NCBI GenBank assembly: GCA_030524715.1
Contig: JAUNGB010000021.1
Location: forward strand, 1-61,638
Reading direction: 5' to 3'
Length of the DNA stretch: 61,638 bases
DNA from: Eubacteriales bacterium
GTDB lineage: Bacteria; Bacillota; Clostridia; Lachnospirales; Lachnospiraceae
In this document: piece by piece, positions 26,577 through 36,120 of the stretch
Position numbering within the stretch: the stretch's first letter is position 1
How the letters are laid out: each line of letters opens with the position of its first letter
The notes under the pieces: model-generated
The model's database searches: none
What the model was told of the DNA's origin: nothing
What the model saw: the letters and a program-made list of their open reading frames with translations, nothing else
Made by a program: the position numbers and the translations under genes

Positions 26577-26594
26577 CGGGAAAGGAAGAGAGAA

Positions 26595-27638
26595 ATGGAA
26601 TATATACAAAGAGATTATACGGATTATATCATTGATCAGGCTGTGAAGCTTTTGAATATTGACAGTCCCAGCGGTTATGGAGAGAAGGTAACAGAGTATT
26701 TGCTTGAAGAGCTTCACCGCATCGGCGTTCACGCAGAGCGTACGGTAAAGGGCGGCGTTATAGCTGATTTTGGTGGAGAAGATACAGATAATGGCATTTT
26801 ACTGGAATCCCATTGCGATACTCTGGGCGCGATGGTGCATCAGATCAAAGACAACGGAAGGCTGAAACTGACCCCTGTAGGCGGTATGCGCCCGGAAAAC
26901 GCAGAAGCGGAAAACTGCCGTATTATCACAAAAAGCCGGAAAATTTACGAGGCGACCTGCCAGCTTGTGAATGCATCAGTCCATGTGAATGATAAGTATA
27001 CAGTAAAAAGAACATGGGACAGTGTGGAGGCAGTCATTGACGAGCCTGTCCGTGCAAAGGAAGACGTAAAGAAGCTGGGAATCAGGAACGGGGATTATGT
27101 GTGCTTTGAACCGCGTACCCGGGTAACGGAAAGCGGATATATCAAAAGCAGATTTCTGGATGATAAGATTTCAGCCGCCATTCTTCTGGGATATGCAAAA
27201 TACTTAAAGGATAATAAAATCACGCCGAAACGGCGGGTATATGCTCATTTTACCATTTTTGAGGAAGTGGGCCACGGCGCCGCCGCTTCCTGCCCGGAAG
27301 GAGTGACGGAAGTATGGTCCGTGGATATGGGCTGTGTGGGAGAGGGGCTTGAGTGTACGGAGCAGGAGGTTTCCATCTGCGCCAAGGACAGCGGCGGGCC
27401 CTACAGCTATGCGGTAGTAAGACGTATGATTGAAATCGCGCAAAAGCATAACATCGGATTTGCCGTGGATATCTATCCCCACTACGGCTCGGATGCAGAG
27501 GCGACGCTTGCGGCAGGCAATGACGTCCGGCACGGACTGATCGGCCCCGGCGTCTATGCCAGCCATGGATATGAAAGAACCCACCGGGATGGTGTGAAAA
27601 ATACCTTTGACCTGATACGATATTATCTGGAAGAGTAG
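26595..27638 (+). CDS. M42-family metallopeptidase (aminopeptidase/deblocking type)
   Basis: The 347-residue cytoplasmic enzyme should remove N-terminal residues from short peptides using two metal ions, which fits its position after a peptide importer. Likely metal ligands are His in LLESHCDTLGAM, Asp in SRFLDDKISAA, Glu-Glu in FEEVGHGAA, Asp in WSVDMGC and His in ASHGYERTH. The start has AAAGGAAGAGAG. It is separated from opp by a terminator and repeats, so regulation is probably independent. Related glucanase-annotated M42 members exist, but peptidase is more probable. Confidence 0.92.
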   Translation: MEYIQRDYTDYIIDQAVKLLNIDSPSGYGEKVTEYLLEELHRIGVHAERTVKGGVIADFGGEDTDNGILLESHCDTLGAMVHQIKDNGRLKLTPVGGMRPENAEAENCRIITKSRKIYEATCQLVNASVHVNDKYTVKRTWDSVEAVIDEPVRAKEDVKKLGIRNGDYVCFEPRTRVTESGYIKSRFLDDKISAAILLGYAKYLKDNKITPKRRVYAHFTIFEEVGHGAAASCPEGVTEVWSVDMGCVGEGLECTEQEVSICAKDSGGPYSYAVVRRMIEIAQKHNIGFAVDIYPHYGSDAEATLAAGNDVRHGLIGPGVYASHGYERTHRDGVKNTFDLIRYYLEE

Positions 27639-27663
27639 TGACGAGGGGGGAGGAAAGAGACCA

Positions 27664-28746
27664 ATGAAAAAGATTGCAATAGCGTTATTGACAATTCTGA
27701 TTTTTGTTTTGCCAGCGGGAATGGTACATGCGGAAGTACATGCTGAACGGCTGGTTTTTTTCGGTGGAGATAAGGCGGAAATGGAACTTCAGACAGGAGA
27801 ACAGGAACCTTTGACCGGATGGAAAACCATAGATGGCCAGATTTTTTATTTTGAAGAGTCCGGGGAATCGGCCGGTAAGATGGCAACCGGATTTTATTCT
27901 GTTGGCGGGAAGGACTTTTACTTTAGGAAAACCGGTGGACCGGGGGTAAAAGGCCGCCTCGTTACAGGATGGATAAAATCCGGCAATAATCTTTTTTACG
28001 GACAGCCCAACGGTTCGGCAGGAAGTAAAGGCGCGCTTTATACCGGACTGAAAAAGGTGGGCAAAGAGACTTATTATTTCAAAAAATCAGGAGCTGCCGG
28101 GGTAAGAGGAAAAATCGTAACAGGGGAAGTCAAAGTTAACGGCAATGAATATTACTTTAAGAAGACAGGGGCGGCAGGCGAAAAAGGAAAGGGCGTCACA
28201 GGCTGGGTTAATCTGAAACGAGGCCGCTGCTATTGTTCAAACGGGAAAATTTTGAAGAACCGGTATGTACACGACTATTATGTTGGAAAAAACGGGGCTA
28301 TGTCTGCAAAATCAAAGAAACTGTATGGTCTTGTACAGCAGATCATCAAACAGAAGACCAACAGCTCTATGAGCAAAGAGAAAAAACTGAAGGCATGCTT
28401 CGATTATATCAGCAGCAGGAGCTTTCGCTACGTCCAGAAACGTGAGTTTAAAAACGAGCCTTCCTGGAAGCTGGATTATGCATACGAGATGCTGACGACG
28501 AAATCAGGAATCTGCTATAACTTTGCTTCCGCCTTTGGCTTTATTGCCAGAGAACTTGGATACTCGCCCAATATTATAGCGGGAAAGATTTCTTCCGTAA
28601 GCGGAGGATATACCGTCCATTCCTGGGTTGAAATTACCATCGGCGGGCAGGCGTATGTATTTGACGCGTCTATGCAGCATGGCGGCAGGGGCGATTTCTA
28701 TAAAAAGAAATACAGCCAGACAGGAAAAACTTATTTGAAACCATGA
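27664..28746 (+). CDS. Secreted transglutaminase-like protein with cell-wall-binding repeats
   Basis: The 360-residue protein has a signal peptide (AIALLTILIFVLPAGMVHA). Four to five aromatic-Gly cell-wall/choline-binding-like repeats occupy residues ~55-210 (GWKTIDGQIFYFEE, GFYSVGGKDFYF, GLKKVGKETYYF, GWVNLKRGRCYC). The C-terminal transglutaminase-like domain shows a Cys284/His319/Asp337 triad in GICYNFASAF, YTVHSWVEI and YVFDASM. A wall-located cysteine peptidase or crosslinking activity is inferred. The start follows GGGGAGGAAAG, 25 bp after the M42 gene, so the two may be cotranscribed. Confidence 0.88.
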   Translation: MKKIAIALLTILIFVLPAGMVHAEVHAERLVFFGGDKAEMELQTGEQEPLTGWKTIDGQIFYFEESGESAGKMATGFYSVGGKDFYFRKTGGPGVKGRLVTGWIKSGNNLFYGQPNGSAGSKGALYTGLKKVGKETYYFKKSGAAGVRGKIVTGEVKVNGNEYYFKKTGAAGEKGKGVTGWVNLKRGRCYCSNGKILKNRYVHDYYVGKNGAMSAKSKKLYGLVQQIIKQKTNSSMSKEKKLKACFDYISSRSFRYVQKREFKNEPSWKLDYAYEMLTTKSGICYNFASAFGFIARELGYSPNIIAGKISSVSGGYTVHSWVEITIGGQAYVFDASMQHGGRGDFYKKKYSQTGKTYLKP

Positions 28747-28777
28747 GGTGGGAAACTTCCCACCTCATGGTTTCAAA
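28734..28777. terminator. Perfect palindromic terminator-like hairpin
   Basis: TTTGAAACCATGAGGTGGG and its exact inverse meet around AAAC, giving a stem of about 19 bp that includes the transglutaminase stop codon. It lacks a long T-run but is strong enough to end transcription in either direction and insulates the defence-like operon. Confidence 0.75.
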
Positions 28778-28827
28778 TGGACATAATAAAAAATCTATAT
28801 TTATATACAAAAAGTACCAATTCTTAT

Positions 28828-28856
28828 TTGTACCCTTATACCAGATATGGTATACT
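28828..28856 (+). promoter_or_regulatory. Promoter of the nine-gene helicase/kinase operon, with operator-like dyad
   Basis: TTGTAC (28828-28833) and TATACT (28851-28856) are 17 bp apart. The dyad TACCA-GATA-TGGTA lies inside the spacer and touches the -10 box, where a repressor could block RNA polymerase. Confidence 0.72.
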
Positions 28857-28896
28857 AAAGAAAATTATTTAATATTTACTTTTTGAGGTGACAAAC

Positions 28897-31800
28897 GTGG
28901 AAGAAATGGTGTTGTTAAAATATGAAAGAGGGTCAGAAATGGCCGTTGTAGCCTGTAGAAAGTGCGCAAGAATCAGTGAACAGGTTTTAAAGAATCCTTA
29001 TTCACCGTTGGTAAAAACAGAATTTGTTAGTACTCATACTTGTCCTGTATGTGGTGAGGTTTATGAGTCATGTACTATAAGTGATGCGGAGAATTTTCAT
29101 GCTGATTTTGAAAGATATAATAATGATCCGGCAAAATACAATAATGCTGTAAAGGATAGCTATACCCAAAAACAAGAAACAGATAGAAAACAACTTACTC
29201 AAACAACACTATTTAAAACTGATTCGGATAATAATTCTATAAACGATGTTGAGCAGATAGAAAATTTCATTTCTGTTCTTCAACAAGTATCTATTTCAAG
29301 ATCATTAACTGTGTCAGGGATTCCAACAGAGAAGATATCTCCAATAGAAGAGCTGGATAGAAAGATTGCTCATTGGAAACAAGAACTGTTGAGCACTGAT
29401 AAGAAAAACAAGATGATTAATTATCGTGAAACCAAGCGTAAAACGTTAAAAATTTTTGAGCCGAGTGCAGAAGAATTGTTTAATCAGCTTGCAGTTTCTG
29501 AGAAAACATTAACTTTTCAGAAACCAATTAGTAAGGAATCCGATATTCGTACCTATTCGTTATTGTCGCTGCTGGAAACACTTTCGTATACCTTGCCGGT
29601 TACAAAAGGTGATATTAAAACTGAAGGAACAATTGTAGAAAGAGAGCGTACACTAAAAAATCTCAGATCACAAGCGAAACTGGCACAAGAAGAGCAAGGT
29701 ACCAATATTTTGTATTTGTGTTTTGGGTTTATCTATTGGAGAGAGCATAATCGCGGGAATTCTCCGTGGATTAAATCGCCGCTTTTAATGATGCCCGTGA
29801 CTCTTGGGTTGAAATCATTAAACGCACCGTATACTCTGACAAAGGGCGATGATGAAATTGAGGTAAATCCAACTCTCGATTATCTTTTTAATGCGGAATA
29901 TAATATTGATCTTCCGACTTTTGAACTTAAAAATAAGAGTTCTTTTGGGGAATATCTTAGAGTAATAGAGGAAATTGTAGATCGGCGCGGTTGGAAAGTT
30001 GTACCGGAAGTAAGCCTTGGTTTGTTATCTTTCTTAAAAATCAGTATGTATCATGATTTGAATGATAATCGTGAATTGTTGATTAATAACCCGATTCTTC
30101 GTGCTATGGCAGGAGACAGAACTGCAATAGGCAATCTTCCAGCGGATATTGCAAATTATGACTTTGATAAAGCAAACCCGGAAGAATGGCATGAAGTCGT
30201 AAATTCTGACTCAAGCCAGAAAGAAGCAATTCTTTTGTCAAAGATGGGAGTAAGTTTTGTAATGCAAGGTCCTCCTGGAACCGGTAAGAGTCAGACCATT
30301 ACTAATATTATTGCGGAGGCGTTGGCAGACGGTAAGAAAGTATTGTTTGTATCTGAAAAAGCAGCAGCTCTTCAAGTTGTTTTAAAACGGTTGACAGAAG
30401 TGGGGCTTGATGATTTCTGTCTCTCTTTGCATAATTATAAGGCGAACAAGAAGGAGATTATAGACAGTATTGGCGCGAATCTTAATTTGCAGCGCGAATA
30501 CGTAGGAAATTCTGTATTGAGAGAGCTTACAGAATTGTTCAATGACAGGCAATACCTGAATAAGTACGCAGATGAATTACATCAGCCAATTGCACCGCTT
30601 GGCGATAGTATTTATATGGCCTTTGGTAAATTGACAAAAATGGAGAATGCATCTGTTGTAGAATTTTCATTAGAGAAACCGACGGAAATAACTAAGGAAC
30701 AGTATGCATTTTTACTTTACAATGTAACTGCTTTTGAAAAAGCGCTGCAGAACATAGACAGTCCTTTAACAAAGAATCCTTGGTATGGCACCAAGGCTAC
30801 TTCTTCTGACCAAAATTATAAGCAAGAATTAATGCATTCTACCGGCAATCTTGTTAATGGGTTACGTGAATTAGACAATTTTGCGAATACGCTGAATAAA
30901 GTTTTTCATTTAGCGTTTGATCATACTTGGAATGGAATGCAATCCGGTGTTAACGAAATCAATAAAGTATTGGATTTGCCTATGTTTACACCAGATTGGA
31001 TGGATGCGGCAAAGCGTATCGAAATGATTGCTGTTGCTAAATATGAGGAACAGGAACAAAAGAAGTACTATGCTGCTTGTGATACTTTTAGAGATATTTA
31101 TGATGAGTCTGTACTGGAAGCGCCTGTTAACGATTGGGTTGAAAGAATAAATGCTGCAAGTGACGGGTTGAATAGACTTGGATTCGGAAATGATTCTCAG
31201 ACAGCATTTTATTCTAAAGTAATTAATGCAAAAGAGTCTATAAAGAGTTTTGCTGAACGATTAAAAATATTTGTGGAGCAATATCGTTGGGCAAACAGTT
31301 TTGCAGGAATAGGTGAAAATGATACATTTGCAAATGCAGAAACATTATATGCTGTTTTAAAAGCGTTAAATAATAACAATAAGTATGTCAACGATATTTG
31401 GTTTGATGATAAAATCATGAGAAAGGTTGATGTTCAGCTTTCAAAAGCCTCTGGACGAGCAAGTTCTCTTAAAAATATGGAAGCATTAGTCAGTGAAAAA
31501 TGGCACGAAGGCGTGTATGAAATTGATGCGTCTACTATTTCTGAAATTTTTTGTGAAGGCTATTCTTGGATTTATCAACGTGAAGGGGAGGTTGAGGATT
31601 TATTAGAAAGAGAGATTGCTAAGGCGGAGTTATTGCTGAAGGATATTAAGGGATTATTAGCTGCTCAGATGGAAGCATATGCTCTTTTGCATTATTCGGA
31701 TGTGGATAGTGCGGAGAATATGATGATGCTTTGCAGTGTACTTACGTTAATTGCAGATGTTCCATATATGCAGGCAGATTGGTTTGACGCGAGAAAGAAC

Positions 31801-34800
31801 GCAGAAATTATGCCCGTAATTGAGGAAGCTGTTAAAGTAAATGCTTCTATTAATGAGAAAACGGCAGCTATTTTGGATGAGTGGGAACCATCTGCACTTT
31901 CTATTGATGCAGATGGGATGCTTGGACGATTTAAAACGGAATATGTTGGCTTTTTCCGAAAAATGAAAGCTGGATATAAGGAAGATATAAAAACGATTCG
32001 CTTGCATTATAAATCAGTAGGAAAATCTATAGAAGAAGATCATGTGATTGATTTTCTACAAAGAGTTAAAAGATTAAATGAAGAAAAGAAATGGTTCGAA
32101 GAGCATTCTGCACGATTAATGTCTGCAATAGGAAATAGATATAAAGGGCTGGATACAGACTGGAGTTCAGTTCAGCACTCCATACAGATCGCACTACAAA
32201 TTGCAGGCAAGTTTCCATATGGAAATATACCGGATGAGACGATCCGTGCAATTATATCTATTACAGAGAGTTTACAATTGACAGGAGATGCAAAACGTCT
32301 TGCGGATGAGTTGTCTTTAACAAAAATTACAAAGTGTGTTACTGATATAAATTCAAATAAAGTATTGAATGGATTTAAACATGGAGATTCTTTAAGGAAT
32401 CAGGTTATTCCTGTGGTGGAAGAATTTATCAAAAACAGTAATCAGCAGCTCGCTTATATTCAACAATTAAAAAAGACAAAAAAGAATACTTCATTGACAT
32501 ATGACGAAACTATGGAATTATTAAAACAACTTATTTCTGTAAATGAAGAAAAGGAGTGGTTTAAAGAAAATGAAAGTTTAAATCAGGAATTGTTCGGTAA
32601 GTTGAATGCTAATGAAAATTCGGATTGGAATGCTATTTTGGAAGGGCTTAATCTGGTTGGCCGGATTAAGAAATTATTCGTAAATGGTTTTGTTCCGGAA
32701 AAAACGATTGATTATATTTGCTGTTTAGATAAGAGAGAAGCGGACGCGCTGCAGCGTGTTCAGATGCTTTCAGCGGAATCAATAAAGGAACTTCGTGGAT
32801 TTATTCAAAATATAGCACCTCATCTGAATCGGGACGATGTGCCTGTAGAGGATATTATTCTGAACAGTCTACAAGAATATACTTCGATTGGAGATGTCTT
32901 GGAATCTGTTATTACGGCGGCAAATAGGTACAGTACATCAGGCAATCCTACAGCAGAAGTTCATTGCTTAAAGCTCATTAACGCTTGCAAAGCAAGAAAG
33001 CTCCGTGGCGAAATCTTATCAAGGTATGCAAAGAATTCTGAATTGTTAGGAAGCAGATTTATTGGTATCGATACAGAATGGGAAGTGATCGAAAAAGATT
33101 TAGAAACAGTCGAGAATTTCAATAATACGGTTCGTACAGTGGTAACAGACGAATCGGTTAGAAAGATATGCAATAGCAGAGAATATCGTGATGAACTAAG
33201 AAATCAGCTTATCAGATTAGAAGACCTTGTTTCTGTAGTTGGACCAGAAATTGAATATTTCCAAAAACAGTTTAATGGCTCGGATTTTGTCTCTGAAAAC
33301 ATGCTGGCTGTTGTCACTAGATATGAGGCCTGCCTGAATGGGTTTGGTGAACTGGATAAATGGTTGGATTATGTCGAGACACGAGCAGAGTGTGATAAAA
33401 GCGGACTCGCTGATTTTACTGCAAAGATTGTCGCAGAAGATAATTCTATAAAGGATATATGTGCGGCATTTGAGAGAGGCTTTTATTACCAGTGGATTGG
33501 GTTAGTGATAGATAGGGTTCCATCTGTTCAATCTTTCCGTAGACGTGTTCATGAACAGAGGATCGAGAGATTTATTTCAATGGATGAAAAACAGTTTGAA
33601 CTCTCTCGGAAACGTATACGAAAGAGAATAATCAGCACCTATCCAAAAACAGACCAAATGGCAGGAGCTGGTTCGGAAATTGGTATTCTGCGTCATGAAA
33701 TGGAAAAGAAACGTCGCATTATGCCTTTAAGAAAACTTTTTAAGTCAATTCCTAATTTGTTATTGACCTTGAAACCTTGTTTAATGATGTCACCCCTTTC
33801 CGTGGCATATTTCTTGGAGGCCGGATTGTACAAGTTTGACATGGTCATTTTTGACGAGGCATCGCAGATATTTCCGCAAGATGCAATCGGTGCGATATTC
33901 CGTGCGAAACAAGTAGTAATTGCCGGAGATACAAAGCAGTTGCCCCCAACAAACTTTTTTACATCAAATACCGGGAACAATGACGAAGAATATGACGATG
34001 ATGATAGCTCTAATGATGAAATTTTTGATTCTATTCTTGAGGAAACTGCAAATATTTTGCCGAATAGAACATTACTTTGGCATTATAGAAGTAAGCATGA
34101 ACATTTGATTGCTTTTTCTAATAAGGAGATTTACAAGAATGAGTTGGTTACTTTCCCAAGCAGTAACGAGAGGGAAAAGGATACGGGCGTTGAGTTTGTA
34201 TATGTTGAAGACGGATATTATGAGGGTGGTGGCCGCAATTGCAATAAACTTGAAGCGAAACGTTGTGTAGAGCTTATAAAAGAACATATTGATAGGCATC
34301 CTGATCGCTCGCTTGGAATTATTGCCTTTAGTGAAAAACAGCAAAATGCTATTATTTTTGAAATTGACCAGTTCAGAAAAAATAATCCGGAATATGAATC
34401 GTTTTTTGCAGAAGGAAAGGAGGACGAATTTTTTGTTAAAAATCTCGAAAATGTTCAGGGTGATGAGAGAGATACAATATTCTTTAGCGTGGGATATGGA
34501 AAAACAAAAGAGCAAAAAGCAAATAATAAACCGATGGCAATGTGTTTTGGCCCTCTTGGTAATCCAGGCGGTGAAAGACGTTTAAATGTTGCGATTACAC
34601 GTGCCAGAAGAAATATTAAACTTGTCAGTTCAATTTTGCCTTCAGATATTGATCTTAGTAGAACTGAATCTGAGGGTATCCGTATGCTTAGAGCTTACAT
34701 TGAATTTGCAATGAAGGGAGAAGTGGCATTGGCTTCTACCCGTATAACAGCAAAGCCTGATGAATTTGTTGATGCAGTTGCAGATTTTCTTCGTAACAGA

Positions 34801-35826
34801 GGATATAAAATTAAGCAGTTTATCGGATGTTCTGGCTATAAAATTGATATTGCGGTTGAGCATCCTTCAGAGGTTGTTCAGCAATTCGCAGCGGGTATCG
34901 AATGTGACGGCTTTTCTTACGTATCGGCAAGAACGGCCAGAGATCGTGACAGGCTTAGAAGAACTGTTCTTAATAACATGGGATGGAATATGTATCGAGT
35001 GTGGTCTGCTGAATGGTTTAAAAATCCGGAGATTGAGGGTGAAAAGCTTATTGCATTTATAGAGTCAGCAATTGAGGAGTGCGACAAAAAAGTAAAGGCA
35101 ATGGAGTTAGAAAAGCGTAAAGCAGAAGAAGCTCGTAAGAGAGTAGAAGAAGATAGGAGGAGAGAACAGGAGCGCAAGAAAGCAGAACAAGAAGCGGCCG
35201 AGCGTAAGCGTATTGAGGAAGTGGCACGTAAGGAAGCAGAAGCTAAAGCTGCAAAAGAAGCAAAACGTAGACTGGAAGTTCAACGTAAAGCTGATGAGGA
35301 ACGGGCTAGAAGAGAAGTTTTAAGAAGGCAATGGGAAGAAGAACGCAAACAGAAAGAAGCAGAGAGACATGCTAAAATGCAAAAAGTAGATGTTTCATGG
35401 GTGAAAAAAGATGAACTTGTCATTCATAAATCTTATGGGATTGGTAAAGTCAATAAAATAAAAGATGGCTATATCCATATTACTTTTTCTGACGGTGAAA
35501 AAGAATTTGTATTTCCAGATGCTTTTGAGAAAGGTTTTTTATCAAAACCAACAAGTAACAATAATGTAAATCGTAGTAATGTGAAATCTGTTTCAAAGAT
35601 TGGAGCATCCAAAACTCCAAGTGAACTGATAGAAAAATTAAAAGAAAAGCAGTTTACATGTATTGATAATAGAATGACTTCCGGAATTCTTTGGGTACTA
35701 TATTCAGTAGATAAGAAAGCAGTTTTTGAAGATATTATTGCTGGATATGATGTTTCCTATAAGCTTGAAAGACGTGGTGCTGTTGCAACCAGAAATATTC
35801 CGGCATGGAGAATAATGTTTAATTAA
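28897..35826 (+). CDS. Giant DUF4011-type superfamily-1 helicase with Vsr/MTES_1575-like nuclease domain
   Basis: The 2309-residue protein starts with a CxxC...CPVC zinc ribbon (residues ~20-55). A DUF4011-like part follows near 155 (LDRKIAHWKQELLSTDKKNKMINYR is its core). The helicase has Walker A QGPPGTGKSQT near 455, a long helical insert, Walker B IFDEASQIFPQDA near 1650 and the C-terminal NVAITRARRNIKLVSS near 1898. A PD-(D/E)XK nuclease of Vsr/DUF559/MTES_1575 kind follows (IDIAV, then GIECDG near 2001). Then come a charged coiled coil (~2065-2165) and a small KOW/tudor-like domain. GTG 28897 is preferred because GAGGTG is six bases upstream. Similar helicase-nucleases are antiphage effectors. 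Confidence 0.9.
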   Translation: MEEMVLLKYERGSEMAVVACRKCARISEQVLKNPYSPLVKTEFVSTHTCPVCGEVYESCTISDAENFHADFERYNNDPAKYNNAVKDSYTQKQETDRKQLTQTTLFKTDSDNNSINDVEQIENFISVLQQVSISRSLTVSGIPTEKISPIEELDRKIAHWKQELLSTDKKNKMINYRETKRKTLKIFEPSAEELFNQLAVSEKTLTFQKPISKESDIRTYSLLSLLETLSYTLPVTKGDIKTEGTIVERERTLKNLRSQAKLAQEEQGTNILYLCFGFIYWREHNRGNSPWIKSPLLMMPVTLGLKSLNAPYTLTKGDDEIEVNPTLDYLFNAEYNIDLPTFELKNKSSFGEYLRVIEEIVDRRGWKVVPEVSLGLLSFLKISMYHDLNDNRELLINNPILRAMAGDRTAIGNLPADIANYDFDKANPEEWHEVVNSDSSQKEAILLSKMGVSFVMQGPPGTGKSQTITNIIAEALADGKKVLFVSEKAAALQVVLKRLTEVGLDDFCLSLHNYKANKKEIIDSIGANLNLQREYVGNSVLRELTELFNDRQYLNKYADELHQPIAPLGDSIYMAFGKLTKMENASVVEFSLEKPTEITKEQYAFLLYNVTAFEKALQNIDSPLTKNPWYGTKATSSDQNYKQELMHSTGNLVNGLRELDNFANTLNKVFHLAFDHTWNGMQSGVNEINKVLDLPMFTPDWMDAAKRIEMIAVAKYEEQEQKKYYAACDTFRDIYDESVLEAPVNDWVERINAASDGLNRLGFGNDSQTAFYSKVINAKESIKSFAERLKIFVEQYRWANSFAGIGENDTFANAETLYAVLKALNNNNKYVNDIWFDDKIMRKVDVQLSKASGRASSLKNMEALVSEKWHEGVYEIDASTISEIFCEGYSWIYQREGEVEDLLEREIAKAELLLKDIKGLLAAQMEAYALLHYSDVDSAENMMMLCSVLTLIADVPYMQADWFDARKNAEIMPVIEEAVKVNASINEKTAAILDEWEPSALSIDADGMLGRFKTEYVGFFRKMKAGYKEDIKTIRLHYKSVGKSIEEDHVIDFLQRVKRLNEEKKWFEEHSARLMSAIGNRYKGLDTDWSSVQHSIQIALQIAGKFPYGNIPDETIRAIISITESLQLTGDAKRLADELSLTKITKCVTDINSNKVLNGFKHGDSLRNQVIPVVEEFIKNSNQQLAYIQQLKKTKKNTSLTYDETMELLKQLISVNEEKEWFKENESLNQELFGKLNANENSDWNAILEGLNLVGRIKKLFVNGFVPEKTIDYICCLDKREADALQRVQMLSAESIKELRGFIQNIAPHLNRDDVPVEDIILNSLQEYTSIGDVLESVITAANRYSTSGNPTAEVHCLKLINACKARKLRGEILSRYAKNSELLGSRFIGIDTEWEVIEKDLETVENFNNTVRTVVTDESVRKICNSREYRDELRNQLIRLEDLVSVVGPEIEYFQKQFNGSDFVSENMLAVVTRYEACLNGFGELDKWLDYVETRAECDKSGLADFTAKIVAEDNSIKDICAAFERGFYYQWIGLVIDRVPSVQSFRRRVHEQRIERFISMDEKQFELSRKRIRKRIISTYPKTDQMAGAGSEIGILRHEMEKKRRIMPLRKLFKSIPNLLLTLKPCLMMSPLSVAYFLEAGLYKFDMVIFDEASQIFPQDAIGAIFRAKQVVIAGDTKQLPPTNFFTSNTGNNDEEYDDDDSSNDEIFDSILEETANILPNRTLLWHYRSKHEHLIAFSNKEIYKNELVTFPSSNEREKDTGVEFVYVEDGYYEGGGRNCNKLEAKRCVELIKEHIDRHPDRSLGIIAFSEKQQNAIIFEIDQFRKNNPEYESFFAEGKEDEFFVKNLENVQGDERDTIFFSVGYGKTKEQKANNKPMAMCFGPLGNPGGERRLNVAITRARRNIKLVSSILPSDIDLSRTESEGIRMLRAYIEFAMKGEVALASTRITAKPDEFVDAVADFLRNRGYKIKQFIGCSGYKIDIAVEHPSEVVQQFAAGIECDGFSYVSARTARDRDRLRRTVLNNMGWNMYRVWSAEWFKNPEIEGEKLIAFIESAIEECDKKVKAMELEKRKAEEARKRVEEDRRREQERKKAEQEAAERKRIEEVARKEAEAKAAKEAKRRLEVQRKADEERARREVLRRQWEEERKQKEAERHAKMQKVDVSWVKKDELVIHKSYGIGKVNKIKDGYIHITFSDGEKEFVFPDAFEKGFLSKPTSNNNVNRSNVKSVSKIGASKTPSELIEKLKEKQFTCIDNRMTSGILWVLYSVDKKAVFEDIIAGYDVSYKLERRGAVATRNIPAWRIMFN

Positions 35827-35846
35827 AATTAAAATGGGGGTATATT

Positions 35847-36089
35847 GTGGCTGGAAAAGAATTGAAATATGAGATTATTAATCAGATCGGCGTAATTTCT
35901 ACTTCGTCAAGTGGCTGGAATACAGAACTTAATCGAGTTAGCTGGAACGGAAATGAACCAAAGTATGATTTGAGATCTTGGTCTTCGGATCATATTAAGA
36001 TGGGAAAGGGAATTACTATTTCAGAAGAAGAATTGATTGTACTTGCAAAATTGTTAGAAAAAGAGTTGGGATTTTTAAAAAAAGATTAG
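35847..36089 (+). CDS. PC4/YdbC-family single-stranded DNA-binding protein
   Basis: An 80-residue protein of the YdbC/PC4 type: a short four-strand beta sheet with basic/aromatic residues (SGWNTELNRVSWNG, KYDLRSWSSDHIKMGKGI) followed by a C-terminal helix (SEEELIVLAKLLEKELG). These proteins bind single-stranded DNA or RNA as dimers. The GTG start has GGGGG seven bases upstream. It lies 20 bp after the helicase gene, so it probably assists it on unwound DNA. Confidence 0.82.
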   Translation: MAGKELKYEIINQIGVISTSSSGWNTELNRVSWNGNEPKYDLRSWSSDHIKMGKGITISEEELIVLAKLLEKELGFLKKD

Positions 36090-36120
36090 TTCCAAAGAGT
36101 AACATAAGGAGGGGCAAGCC

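Larger units (their letters stand above)
26183..26594. other. Intergenic repeat cluster after oppA
   Basis: This 412-bp gap has no gene. In order it has a CGCCAAA/TTTGGCG hairpin near 26219-26250, a fragment of the GACTCGCGAGCGAGT palindrome near 26271-26285, the operon terminator, two 51-bp tandem repeats, and a 125-bp module ending just before the next ribosome site. Confidence 0.75.
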
